A stretch of 64,000 bases of DNA from Morchella semilibera (taxonomy: Eukaryota > Ascomycota > Pezizomycetes > Pezizales > Morchellaceae), in NCBI GenBank assembly GCA_009192285.1, contig CM018605.1, positions 2,521,247 to 2,585,246 on the forward strand. The letters are read 5' to 3'. The notes below the pieces were generated by a model. The model was not told where the DNA came from and searched no databases. It saw only the letters and a program-made list of their open reading frames with translations. The translations under genes were made by a program, and so were the position numbers. Below, piece by piece: positions 24,015 through 35,500 of this stretch; the stretch's first letter is position 1, and each line of letters opens with the position of its first letter.

Positions 24015-26132
24015 TAGGCCAAAAAGGCTGTTATGGTAGGGTACGATACGGTACGATAGGGAAGATGTTGAGCTTCTTGCTCAACATAAATTGTAACAAC
24101 TATTTAGACTCCTAAGGTTTGCCCATAATGAATTTCCACGAGCTATGTATTCCACCTCTACTCGAGTGATACCACGTGATCCAAATTCTCCTCTTATCAT
24201 CCAGCTCTTTTTCAGAAAAAAAAATTTTCATCAGGTTGCTGGAATAGCACTCCTATCAGAAAATTTCTGTCCATTTTCTCCCGGGGCACAAACGGATGGT
24301 CCGTGCGAGTGAGGGGTCGCAGTACTAGTGGGCCGCTCATATCCGAGGTAGCCGATGGAAGCTCTTTTCGCGAGTGATGCACTGTGCTTCCGCACCTGTA
24401 CCACTCCCAACCTACACACACAGAAAACAAGAAAACCCCGCCACTGGTGGAGTAGGAGGAGGTGTGTATATTATGTGTGTGGATGCGCGGTGACATCAGT
24501 CCAGACTCGACTCGACTCGACTCGTGGATTATATTAATTACCATGCCCTGCATGGCACGAGTATGTATGTACACCATCTCCATCTAGATCTCCCACGTGT
24601 GATGTGATGGGCCCCCCGCCCCGCCGGCTATTATGGGTTGCGTGGGTCCGGTGTTTTGCCGGTTTAGGCGCCTAGACGCCCGGCTTTTGGCTGTCGCGGG
24701 TGGTGAAGCGAGATTAAGCGGTGAGTGGACCGAGGGGGGGAGGGAGGGGGGAGGGTGGTGGGCCGGGGGAGGGGAGTTGCCTTGGCGGGTGGTGGGTGGT
24801 CTATATATGGCAGTATGCGATGTTGTACTACTCCATCCATACCGTGCCGGCCGAGGCGCCGTGTGGTACTTGAGGGTTTTAGGACGGGGGATTTTAAACC
24901 CATCCCCGCCCCCCCCCCCCGTAACATAAAGTAAATATAAGGCACATTCGGCACATTCACAAATTTGAGGTTTGTGTCTAGCTTTTGCAATATGTGCATA
25001 GGATCACACCATATAAGTAGATGGTCCATATCAGTACTATACAATATACCTGTATATTGTAGGGTCACGCGTACGTAGACCAACTCGGGCCGGACAGACG
25101 AACAGGTAGAAGCGGTGCTTGAAAGATGTCGTGTGTGCATAGACATGTACCTACCTACCCATGAAACGGAACGAGCCGGTGGTGGTGGTGGAGGGCTGTA
25201 TATATTATATATTGTATTAGTAATTGAAGCTTAAACACAACCTTGGGGACATCAAGCTCTCTCAATTGCGTATTTAGGGTATGGGACTTGATATTATCCT
25301 ATGATTACATGTATCCACTATGGAGATAGTCTCTATTTTATAAAACAAAGATCCTTTATCCATAAAAGGAAATAAAGAAAATGAAAAAAGACATATTCGC
25401 CTTCTTGTAGATCTAGACTAGGACTCTTCTGTTCCAGCATCTCCTAGGCCCAGTTATCCCTTTACCAGCCAGACATGTAAGAGAAATGGTGATTATAGGA
25501 TCTAAGGGGCCGGCGCCGAAGAGCTGCCTGTTCTGCTTTGGCTAGGGATGACGTACTAATTGAGTACACATGCGGTCCGCGACATCTATAGCTATACCGC
25601 AAAACACGGTTTATCCAATTGACCATGTAGGCTACTGTTCCCGGAGGGAGACCCAATTGCCTGGAGTTTACATTATGAACCTGGGCCCTGGGTTGCCCTG
25701 GATTTAGCAACAGAGGAGAAAACGTATGGCATGGCATGAGGAATAAGAGCGAGCAACACGGGGCTAGCTAGTAGAGGTGTACTTGAAGCAAAAGAGATGG
25801 AAAAACAGGGCCCTATATACTTGTGCACAGGTGGATCCGGAAAGAGTAGGTGCTCAACAACACATCTTGATTGTCTTCGGGGGGCGCCGAACGTACGGCC
25901 TTCCAGATAACACTACATGTAGTCAACACATGGTACATGAACCTCCGGACATATATCAAAGAGAAAACGAGAAGGGGCCTTGCCATATCACAACCGGTTC
26001 TAGCAGGGCAGATATTTGACTGAAAACCCCGCGGTAAAAACCTCAGTACAATTAGAAAAGGAAAAAGAAACACGGGCAAATATCCCGGCGGTACCGCTAT
26101 CAAGTAAAGCAGATGAAAAACATATCTCCATG
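24015..26132. other. Gene-poor spacer
   Basis: No supported gene. It has a (GACTC)n repeat at about 24504-24524, a C-run near 24909-24919, G-rich sequence at 24730-24775, and ACATGTA motifs near 25145, 25309 and 25914. The 160-codon minus frame at 24664-25146 and the 194-codon minus frame at 25813-26397 lack recognisable domains. Confidence 0.5.
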
Positions 26133-26194
26133 TCAAAAATCCCGGGACAATCCCCCCGTAGCAACTTGCGGTTGCGTTGTCCCGGGACTTTTGA
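26133..26194. repeat. Short hairpin around CCCGGGACAA
   Basis: TCAAAAATCCCGGGACAA and its near reverse complement TTGTCCCGGGACTTTTGA flank a 26-base loop, with one mismatch in 18. The arms contain a CCCGGG palindrome. No neighbouring gene explains it. Confidence 0.7.
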
Positions 26195-27340
26195 ATAAGA
26201 ACTATACAAATTAAGCTTATTTTTTCTTGGGGCACGATATAGTATTTACAGCACCCCCAACCTTTGTCGTAAGAGCTGGCCGGCCGCCGGTCCGATATAT
26301 GGCCCGGTATGCAGTGTACAGCTAGATCATACTCGTGAAGTATAGATAACCAGTTAATATTGCAATTGAATGCATGTCGAATAACCCAAGGAGACACTCA
26401 TTACATTGTTCCTCTGGGAAAGGGTTGCATGAAGAAAGAGAGTGATGAGGATAGTAACAGGGGAAGCTGGAGTTCAAGGGGGTTTGTGACTGAAGACTTA
26501 TGACCTTTTGAATGGGCGTGCTCAAGAAGGAAGTTAATAGAAACAAAGTATATATGGATCAGTGGTTTCCTATATGTAAGTTTAGGGAGAAAGGGAATGA
26601 CATATAAAAGGAGGGAAATCAATCCATTTCCATGAATCGTGTTTCACCGGCGAGGTGTCCCAGCCCTCCTCACAAGTACGGAAAGAAACGTAAGGAACTC
26701 GTACTTTTATATGCAGTTCTTCGTCTCTGGACATTGATATCCACCAGCTCGCGATCGTCTAACCATCGAAGCCCGGAAAACACCGAATATCCTCAATCTC
26801 TTTCGTATTCAGGCTTCTTCTGTAACCTTTTCTCTTCTTACCGTCCCCTCGCTCCCTTTCTTCTACCTTTATCTACCCTCGGGCTCTCGCCGAGGCGTGC
26901 TCTGTGACCCTGGGCAGGGGTGTAATCGGTGCCTCTCCGCAGCCTCATGCCCCGCAGCTGCTTTCCACAATCCCTAGTCAAAACACCTCTTTCTCTCCTT
27001 ACAAAACTCACCAGTGTATATCTTAACCTCTCTGCTCTCCTCTGTTTGGTTGAGTGCGACTTAGGTGCTTATATCCTCGAGACTACCGTTTAGCGGGAGG
27101 CCCGGGGGTGCGCGGGGTGTTGCAATACGGATGCCCGAATCACCGGGTACCTGAGCACTGGAACTATCGGACTTTGAGATCAAATATTTAATTGTGGGGA
27201 TCTGGGGAGGGGGGGGGGGGTAGCCTCACCTAGGTATACAGGAGCGAAGCGGCGCCGCCTTTGATGGATTTACATATGATGGCTAGCGCCCCCAAACCCC
27301 CATAGAGTGATAGCAGAATGTGTATATAATAATAAAGTTG
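26195..27340. other. Spacer before the nuclease-like relics
   Basis: No supported gene. A pyrimidine-rich stretch runs over 26800-27010, and there is a 12-base G-tract at 27209-27220. Confidence 0.45.
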
Positions 27341-28051
27341 CTATACTCAGACAACCACATCCTTCTAAGCTTCACAATCCCTCCATTGCGCAATGCGACA
27401 CACATGCAATCAACCAGAACGGAGTAATCCTTCATCCATAACCCTTTCTCTTGACCCATTCCTACAAAGAGTACCTCAATCTTCCGTGACATCTTAAAAG
27501 ATGTACCACCGTACCTGAGCATTCGCCGTTTCTCACCCCGCCATTGTTGTCTCTCATGTCTTCCAAATGCCAGCAAACATTGTTTTATCGCTTCTCCGAG
27601 AGATGATCCCTTTGCCTCTATGACAAAGACAAAGCTTTGTCCCATCACCAAAATGATGTCCATCACAATAAATCCAGAGTCCACGGAAACGATCTCTTTC
27701 TCCCTCCGTAACTGTATGATGCGTCCCGTCTTGCGACTGAAATTGGTGAGTATTGGACTGATGATAGGGTGAACCAAGTCGCTAATGTCCGCTCCCCGAA
27801 ATCCGGGTCCTCCTCCCCAGTCATATATATACCTCCTCCTTGACGGCATCCGTTTTTTGAGCCTTATACTCGAACTGTGCCAACATATCCTCAACTGCAA
27901 CTACGTGACCTCGGAGTGATTCCATCATAAAGCCTAGTCTCTCCTCTGCATTTCGGGTGGTCATGTTGGAATACGAAGTAGTCCACTTTGACTTTTGGTT
28001 CGTGTTATCGTCACACATTGTACAGTCCTGCCAGCCGATCAATAAGTTCAC
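27341..28051 (-). pseudogene. Decayed PD-(D/E)XK nuclease-like copy A
   Basis: The minus-strand sequence aligns with most of the intact protein at 18373-19188. An N-terminal part (KSKWTTSYSNMT...AEERLGFMMESL) occupies one frame down to about 27835. The core, with ISDLVHPIISPI, QLRREKEIVS, FIVMD and VIEAKGSSLGEAIKQCLL, continues in another frame. A second frame slip and the loss of about ten codons fall in the segment matching DARDNNGGGVVYGFVTTGE. A third slip lies near the end, before WMKDYSVLVDCM... is followed by the terminal part. The catalytic Asp and EAK triplet survive. The mitochondrial-like presequence of the intact copy is not evident here. Splicing does not repair all breaks, so I call it a pseudogene. 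Confidence 0.75.
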
Positions 28052-28371
28052 TTGGTTATTGAAGCGCAGCGAGGCGTAGCTGAATGACAGGAGCCCTTAT
28101 CGTATACCGAAGCGATTGCGTAGGTGAATAGAAAACAATAGAAGACTAAAGGAAACACCACTATGAAGGGGGGATGGCCCACCTATATAGATGCAGCCCG
28201 TTCCCTAGAACTCAGTCATCGCGAACTCATATATATTTAGTTAGTAACAAACGCTAGCTTCGCTCAACCCATACCTGGGAGGGCTGCGCCCAGAACCCCC
28301 ATGAGAAATATAAGATAGAATATATCACAACAATTTATTCGTAAACCATCAAAGCTAAAAAAAAAAAAAAC

Positions 28372-28860
28372 CTATTCTCGGACAACCACGTCCTTCCTCA
28401 CAATACCTCCTCCATTGTCCAACGCTGCGTACATGCAGTCCACCAGAACCAAATAGTCCCTCATCCATAACTCTTTTTTTTCGCCCATCGTGGGAAATAG
28501 TACATCCATCTTGTTTGTCACCTGAAACGTCCCATCGTAGCTGAGCATTTGGCAGGACTCTCCAGTTACGACGAAACCGTACACCTCGCCAAAAGAACCA
28601 TTGTTATCTCTCATATCCTTCATAGCTGGCAAACACTGTTCCAGAGAAGATCTTTTTGCCTCTACTATGAGGACAAACCTTTCTTCTTCCACCGGAACCA
28701 AATCAACTACAACAAACCCCCCCGTGCCTCCTGTCTCACCGTCTGTAGAGACAATCTCTTTCTCCCTCCGTAACTGTATAGTCTTAGCTTGCGTCCGGTC
28801 ATGCGTATAAAATTGTCGAGTACTGGACTGATGCTCGTATAAATCAAATGATTTATGCTG
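28372..28860 (-). pseudogene. Decayed PD-(D/E)XK nuclease-like copy B
   Basis: This corresponds to roughly the C-terminal 160 residues of the intact protein. The sequence reads LIYTSISPVLDNFIRMTGR in one frame; a slip near 28777-28790 then changes to QLRREKEIVSTDGETGG...FVVVDLVPVEEERFVLIVEAKRSS, followed by KDMRDNNGSFGEVYGFVVTGE and ELWMRDYLVLVDCMYAALDNGGG to a stop at 28372. The N-terminal third is unrecognisable. It lies in the same orientation as copy A, about 300 bp away. The 3' flanks of the two relics share a GCGCCC..AACCCCCAT.GAG..ATA stretch, suggesting tandem duplication including downstream sequence. Confidence 0.72.
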
Positions 28861-29425
28861 CTGGGGTCTGGGAACGAGACTGCCTAGAACCTATCTTCAA
28901 GGACATAAGCCGCAACTGCTCACAGCATTTACCAATACGCTTAATCCCCTATCACCTACTCCATATATAGATGATTAGAACCATCTATCAACTGAAATCG
29001 CTCCGAATCTCAGCCGCTCCTACCGTCTTCCCCCTCTTCCCGAACAGTGAATATCTGACACCGCCAATTCCGTCCCTTCAGACGGTATCAAATTTGTTAC
29101 CACTAACCTATCCATATCTTCCTGTTTAGTCCCTACAAAATTGCCTCCGCTGTTACAGAGACTAAAATTTGCTCAAGATATTTATTTAAGCTGTTTCTCC
29201 GAAGGGTCCCCCACGCTAGGTCCCCTCCATCTACTCTCTCTGCCTCCTACTCCACCATTTTATCTCACTCGGCTGTCCACGTCCGCACCGTATCACAAGA
29301 TCTCACTCAGCGGATTACCACCCCACCAGATCTCGCCCACACCCACTATACAAGAACTCACAAGCCTACTACGTCTATCCCACAAAGCTCACGCTCTCCT
29401 ACTGCTGCTGTTGCTTCTCTCTCCT
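28861..29425. other. Spacer and possible leader
   Basis: CT-rich sequence precedes the small membrane-protein frame and may be its promoter or 5' UTR. No other gene is seen. Confidence 0.4.
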
Positions 29426-29821
29426 ATGGGTCGAACACAAAGGGCATACACCCCCACCTCCCAACCGCCCGTAGAGACCTCAATGGCGCAGAATCATCGC
29501 GTCTCACCCGCTTATGTTAGATCTGGTGTCCAGGAGTATAACGCCACTCAGGCCGGCATCGCCAGCCGTATCGGTGCCGGCGCTATGGGTTCGGTGGGGC
29601 TGTGGGCCGTTTTTGCGGTGGTTATGGTGCTGCTATTCCTAGGTGGAGGGACATATGCAGTGGTAGGGCGGAGAAGTAGGGTTATAAGGATGAGAGAGGC
29701 GAAAATTGAGACGCAGAAGCTGGAGAGATGGAGGGAGGAGAGGGAGAGATGGAGGAGGGAGTATATGGAGCAGAGAGCCGAGGCAGAGATGGAAGTGGAG
29801 GCAAAGACTTCTGGGGAGTAG
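29426..29821 (+). CDS. Small single-pass membrane protein, unknown
   Basis: From the ATG at 29426 the frame gives 131 residues. The first ~50 residues are polar and contain two later Met codons that could also start translation. A clear transmembrane helix (about VGLWAVFAVVMVLLFLGGGTYAVVG, residues 53-77) is followed by a basic flank (RRSRVIRMREAK). The tail is highly charged, rich in Arg, Glu and Trp, and probably helical or coiled-coil (KLERWREERERWRREYMEQRAEAEMEVEA). The frame is open for another 95 codons upstream without an ATG. I recognise no family. The helix plus charged tail makes a chance ORF less likely. Confidence 0.55.
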   Translation: MGRTQRAYTPTSQPPVETSMAQNHRVSPAYVRSGVQEYNATQAGIASRIGAGAMGSVGLWAVFAVVMVLLFLGGGTYAVVGRRSRVIRMREAKIETQKLERWREERERWRREYMEQRAEAEMEVEAKTSGE

Positions 29822-31018
29822 ATCGAGAGGAGGAATCTAGATAAAGGTTTATGAAGGAGTGGAGGAGATGGTATTCCTGGTTGGAGGGATATATTATCCT
29901 TATTGGAGCCTGTAATAGCAATTGACTATTTTTGACACAAATCACACTCTTATCCGCCTTTTTGATCCACCCAGGCTTGCCCATATGTATTCCTTTTACA
30001 CTATCTCAAGATTTCATTTAGACCTTTATCAGTGATACATACATGTATTTATATAGCCATTAAATATACTAAACGCTGTACACGCTATGGAAAAATTCAG
30101 ATACGCCTGGCTTTTTAGTGATTCTCGGGACATGGCCCAAAATCTTTCTGTGGTCGATGGATCTGTCGGGTTGGTGTACATGTAGTTTGTAGGGAAAGGT
30201 CTTTCCGAAATTATACCTACATGTATTCGTGTGTAGCTATCGAGAATAAATAAAAGTACCTACCAGCCACCCAATGGCACAACTTTAGAAGAGGAGTACA
30301 CATCTTATATAACCTAGTCGAAAATCAATGTAATTTATAGAACACTAAATCAGGGGCAACCGGCCTGTTAGGTTACTTGGTTGGAGGTTAACGACTGGCT
30401 TTGTTGTTTTTCGTAAGGCTCTGGACACTTGTGATTGATGGGTTATTTTTCTTTCTTTCTAGGACACTTGCTGTTATCATTTGGCTGTGGTAATAGCTTG
30501 TCCCTCCTATCCTTTCCTTTGTTCTTTGATTTATCTATTCAATTCAACTCAAACCCCGTCCCCCTCCATAAATCACGCATTTCAGAGCGTGATGTTGACC
30601 GGTTAACCCTTCCTTGTGCCTTAAGGACTTCCGGTACAATCTAACCTACCTGCATGAAGAGTGAGAGATATTGAACATTGAAGGCTCTACTTTACGATCT
30701 ATAAGTCACTGCAATTACTTTCACCTACCCTACCACATATTTGGTAGCTAGTTCGAACAGGATCATAGTTTCAGCTCTAGTTGGTTTAGAGAAGAGCTGT
30801 AACTATACTGGCTTTGCAGTTGACTTTATAGCACAGGAAGATATCAGACCCGCCCTGGTAACGATGATGTATTGTATTGGCCCGTTACATCTTACAAAGA
30901 AAAAAGAAACCGATGAAAAAGATCCCCGGCCTCTTTCCCCATGGAAGGTGCTGTACTAACCCCCTAGCTCAACCCTTGACAAAAGAAAGAAGAAAGAGAA
31001 AGGAAACCAAGTCACTCC
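29822..31018. other. Spacer
   Basis: No supported gene. ACATGTA motifs lie near 30041, 30178 and 30220. The 69-80 codon plus frames in 30435-31119 have no recognisable content. Confidence 0.45.
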
Positions 31019-31480
31019 TCACCAAGGAGGGCAATCCTCAAACCCACAAGACCCCGGAGACGGCGCAATGTAGAGAAACCCCTTCCTGCGATCCTCAAAT
31101 TCTTCCCAGCCCCTCGTAACTCCATCCCAGGTGCACCTTTCCATGATCCTCTTGTACATCGTGATCAGCTCTGGGCATTGATAAGTTATGCCATTCTTCC
31201 AAAACTCGGGTTCCTTGGCCATCGGTGGGCACACTTTGAGCATTGCGGAGCCGTACTTGAAGCGGTAGCAGTCGATGTTTCGCTCAGCAGTGAGCCTTGG
31301 AGGGCTCCACCTGCATGCGATCATGAACCCTTGGAGAAGTTTGAGGACATCATCGCTGTTCGGGCCGTGACGATCCCTGTGGCAGGTGATGGCGGCGACC
31401 CCTGAGGTAGTGAGGAGCGGGGCGAGAAAGAGAAAGATGAACATGGTAAGGAGGCTACGGAAGCAGGTTGGGATACGCAT
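31019..31480 (-). CDS. Cysteine-rich small secreted protein
   Basis: An intronless 153-residue frame opens with a strong signal peptide: Arg near the start, then a hydrophobic core LLTMFIFLFLAPLL, with likely cleavage near Ala29-Ala30 (SGVAA). The mature part of about 123 residues has eight cysteines, enough for four disulfides, and aromatic and acidic residues. I recognise no domain. Such proteins in filamentous fungi act outside the cell, as effectors, antimicrobials or wall proteins, but nothing here decides between these. A GTGAG donor-like sequence overlaps the stop region, so a short extra 3' exon cannot be excluded. Confidence 0.7.
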   Translation of the reverse strand: MRIPTCFRSLLTMFIFLFLAPLLTTSGVAAITCHRDRHGPNSDDVLKLLQGFMIACRWSPPRLTAERNIDCYRFKYGSAMLKVCPPMAKEPEFWKNGITYQCPELITMYKRIMERCTWDGVTRGWEEFEDRRKGFLYIAPSPGSCGFEDCPPW

Positions 31481-33305
31481 TTTTTTAGTGGAGGTTTAGA
31501 AAGGTTTGTGTGTTATGATGTGATGAGTTTGATAGATCTTTTGGGGGTGCTCGGATAGTTTTTTATTTGAGATGTAGATGGTTGGTAAAGGGAACGGAAC
31601 GGGTAGGCAACGCAGTGCAGTTATTCATACTGAGGTTCAGTGGTAACCCGGACTGTAAAAATGGAGATTGCAGTGTACCTACAGTACTGTGTTCAGCACA
31701 GACCCAGCCCACAATCCGAGAAAGCAGTCCCCCACCTTTTAGAGTATCCCACCCCGCGTCTGGCTCAGATACATGTAGCCCTAAAATCATACAAACTCTA
31801 CACTTTCTTTTCTCCACACGCCAAAACCACCCTTCCAGAGCCTCCCAATCATCTCAATCCCGTTACCCACACTTCTATGGCCACCTTAAAAACATGCATT
31901 AGATACTGCTTCCACAGAGCTCTGTATGTTTGCTACCTGATAGGGACGACAGTGTAAGTGCTCAAATCTTTTTTAAGCTAAATTGCAGCTGATCGTGACG
32001 GAGAAGAGGTACTACTAATACTCCAATTAACGAGGAAGTATAGGGCAATAAGTGGGCGGATCAGCGACGATAGCCCCCCATCCCATTATTTGCAACTTGG
32101 ACAAGGCTGGAACGATTGACAGGGAAATTATGAGCTTGTCTGTGCATCAGTGATTGTCACACTTTTTTGTCACATCTTAAAGGCATTGGTGAGTTCGGGC
32201 TATACACAAACCGGGCATGCTCGTAGAGCGACAAATACTATTCACAGTGGCGGCTGTGGTAACTCGTTTTAAAGATAAGGTTTCACCCAGGCAGCTTGGC
32301 AGCGAGCTGGTTGGTTACAACCGTTGCCAAGCTACGAGATTCCTACTAAACGATCATTACCTCTTACTATTATCGTCACAAGAATATATTACACAGATAC
32401 TCAGCACTCAGCACGCGAGGCTCAAGGGCCTAAATAAAAGCAGTACTATTAATTTAATTTGGTCCCACAACTATCAATTCAAGCAGCGCGCTAGAGATTA
32501 ACTACAAAACAATCGGACGATATTAAGTTGGAATAAATTCCGAGTAACCCTCGGGCTCTGATGGAGTCGAGATGAACTTTCTCACTATGAAAAGCGAAAA
32601 GAAGAAGCCCAAAAGGCGCACAGAAAACGGAGAAGAGAAAAGGACACAGGGTTCCCTTGCAGAAACGCCAAGGAAACACGCTCAATTAGGAACAACCGCC
32701 CCCGAATCTAAGAGTCGGCATCGCGGAGTTAGGCACTCGCAATAGCGAGGAGAGGAGAGAAGATATGGATGGGATAAAAATGGAAGAGGGGGGTAGATAA
32801 AAATTAAACGGAAGGCAACGAAAATAACTAAATGGGAGAATAAAGGTAAATAAAAGGAAAGAAAAGGAAAATTAAAAACAAGAAGGAAGGAAACCACCCA
32901 ACAAAGACCAGCCAACACGGATAGACGAGACCCATCCCTCTCTAGACTCCTCTACAGAGGGAGCAGATACCAAAGCCGGGACTTTGGCACAGGATGCCCA
33001 GAAGACACATCTTCAGATCTTGGTTTGTATGGGCCTGTTCGACCACGGAATGCTTGTCTAGCTTTGTTTCTTGCTGCGAAACCGAACACCACCCCTTCCC
33101 CTAATTTATATATGGTTGGTTAGCTCATTTCTATTTGTTAACGGTGAATAGGAATTAATTACTGCTAATAAAACCTTTTTTGGCCATCATGTCTCTACTA
33201 ATCAACACTAGTCAGCAACAACCTTCATAACCAAAGGGAAGGGAAGAAAAGAAAGGAATGACGAGAAAAGAAAGGGAAAGTAAAAACGTACAAGATACAT
33301 CAATT
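31481..33305. other. Spacer
   Basis: No supported gene. The plus strand is purine-rich from about 32580 to 32900 and 33230 to 33290, as expected if a minus-strand transcript with pyrimidine-rich ends passes through, but no conserved frame is present. Confidence 0.4.
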
Positions 33306-35500
33306 TACAACCCCACCCCCTTATGGTCTTCAAAGACCATTTGAATCTCTCCTTGAGCTCTCTGAGTTTTTCTCTGGGTGCATCCTTGCTGCATGTCCCA
33401 ACTTGGGAACAGAGGATATTCCTCCTGCTCCTCGGGAAGGCTTCCCTCTTTTGAAGGAGGAGACCAAAAGTCTACAAATCAGCCATCCTTGGGCTGTTTC
33501 ACTCCCTATTGAGTGAATCTTGCGCATCATGATGGGCTGTAGTGGTTCCCGTTGGAAGTATTTGAAAGGCCCGTCCTAGTTCCGTGGTAGATCTGGAGGA
33601 AATATATGGGAGAAACCCACCAGGAATATGAACCCCCGGCAGGCCCCACCCATATACCCCCCCGTACCGACCACGAAACCAGGAGGGCAACAGCACATCT
33701 CCCTGATATAGCCGCGTCCTATTGAATGATTCAACAACGTTAGACTCAACCGAGTAGGAAATACCAGTAGATTCAAAGTCAAAATGCGGGTATACTAACT
33801 TACGTTGATCAAGAGGCAGGGCCGGGGGCAAGAATATTCCTCTTGCTCTTCGTGGTAGCCCCCGCTAATGCTTGTGTATGTTGGTGAATCACCACGGATA
33901 GACTAATATATCTCTGTTAGGAATATTCTTTACCGACGAAGTGAAGAAAAAGAACAAAAAACTTATTGCATAAGATCATATCATCTTACCCAGTGTTGCT
34001 CCAGCCCTGCCAACGACAGGAACTGGGCTGGGGACGGCAAAGGACGAGATAGTGGGGAAGATTGAAAGCGGGGAGAAACGGAGATGCTTTCCCCTCTTCT
34101 TCTATTTCTTCCTAGAGAGGAGGAAAGGAGCGATTCCATGGAGGTTGTAGAGGATGTAATAAATATAGTTCTCCCCCTCCCACCCCACGGCACATCAAAG
34201 CCGTCTATATTCTGGAGGGGAGGGAGGAACTCTCCGCATTACGGATTTGCAGCTGGGAAGGCTAACAAAACGATCTCTGTTAGAAAGGGTTTGTCATGGC
34301 AAATAAAACAGAACATAAGAGAAAAATACTAAAACTACATAGGAGAAGGAATTTTTTTAAAAAAAAAAAATGTTACTCACCGATTTTTTATCTCACCTTC
34401 CCTCAACAATCCTGCCCCCAAGAAAGCCCGGCTTCTTGAACGAGTCCGAATTGGTACTCGGCCGGGGACGCAGAAGAGAAATGGCAGGAGCCCCATCATT
34501 GTTGTTTAGCCTTCTCCGATAAATGAGAGGCAAGGGCAGGCCGAATCCTAACACCTACCAGCCCGCCGGTTACTATCAATCCCTTCTCTGTTAGAAAAAT
34601 GGATTTCACGCAAAAACCACGAAAGGGTAGTGATAAAAACATTAAGAGGAGAAAAGCATATCACATGAGAATCCATACCTTTCCAATAGTAAGGCCTCTT
34701 TCCAACTAGATCAACACACTCCAACAAGTTGGAGTCGGCTCTCAATGAGGGGGCCGGGGAAAAGATTCTAATGAGCATCAAGGCTCTCTCCCACTGCATG
34801 AGGGAGGTCGAGGAGCGGAGGGATCATGCTCATCCTCATCAGTGCTGTGAGCCACACTAATAGTCCAGTCTCTGTTAGTACAGAATCATAGTAGAAAATC
34901 CACAAAGCAGAGGGAAAATTCAAACAAACAAACAGGAGAAGGAGAAAAAAGGGATCCCACATCCTGAGAACCAGCAGTGTCTGGCCATATTCCATTCCTG
35001 AGTTAGGGCTGCCGGTAATGCCTCCTCCTCCAAAGGCTTCTCAACGAGCGAGGATGGTGTTCGGTTGTTCAGGAGGATGAAGAGGGAGGAGAGGGTAGAA
35101 GGAGAGAGGTCGGGAGAGAGGGGCAACGAAAGTCTTTTGAAATTCCCCGTTAGGGAGGGAGCGAAGTTTTGGTAGGATGTACTGATTGAGAGATTAGGAG
35201 GATGGAAAGAGACATGGAGGAGGAGAGGAGGAGGAGAAGGAGGAGGAGGAGGAGTTGACGAAGCAGGAGACACCACCCCGATGGAAGACAGGATAAAAAC
35301 GAGGCAGTGTCTCCTAGAGGATCTTTGGTATTCGAGTTTCCCCAAGAGGCACAAATACCTGGGTTGGAAGTGTCAGACCCAATATCCTCAGGATATTTCG
35401 ACTTCCAACCCCCCACCGGAGGTGAGACGATAACGGCGGTGAGTGATTGTGTCTCGGTGAGACCGTTGGGAGTTCGAGCCTCCTCCGTGATAGTCTTCAT
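33306..35500 (-). pseudogene. Unresolved, possibly decayed multi-exon gene
   Basis: Protein-like segments occur in order on the minus strand. A possible start at 35500 reads MKTITEEARTPNGLTETQSL. Then come a Pro/Ser-rich part (35270-35000), an acidic segment (STDEDEHDPSAPRPPS, about 34835), a post-membrane-like RRRLNNNDGAPAISLLRPRPS (about 34500-34400), a Ser-rich MESLLSSSLGRNRRRGES (about 34140-33990), DSPTYTSISGGYHEEQEE (about 33880-33810) and a last open stretch to a stop near 33306. Four putative introns fit: 34960-34857, 34678-34573, 34380-34262 and 33989-33903. Each ends CTAACAGAGA followed by TAG or TTAG. I could not join every exon in phase, and at least two frame changes remain (near 34770 and 34220). 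It is either a decayed gene or one with extra small introns. Function unknown. Confidence 0.35.

Noticed and set aside
24664-25146. 160-codon minus-strand frame
   Set aside because: Low-complexity and Pro/His-rich, crosses a C-run and matches no domain.
25813-26397. 194-codon minus-strand frame
   Set aside because: It runs through the CCCGGGACAA hairpin and has no coherent domain or splice support.
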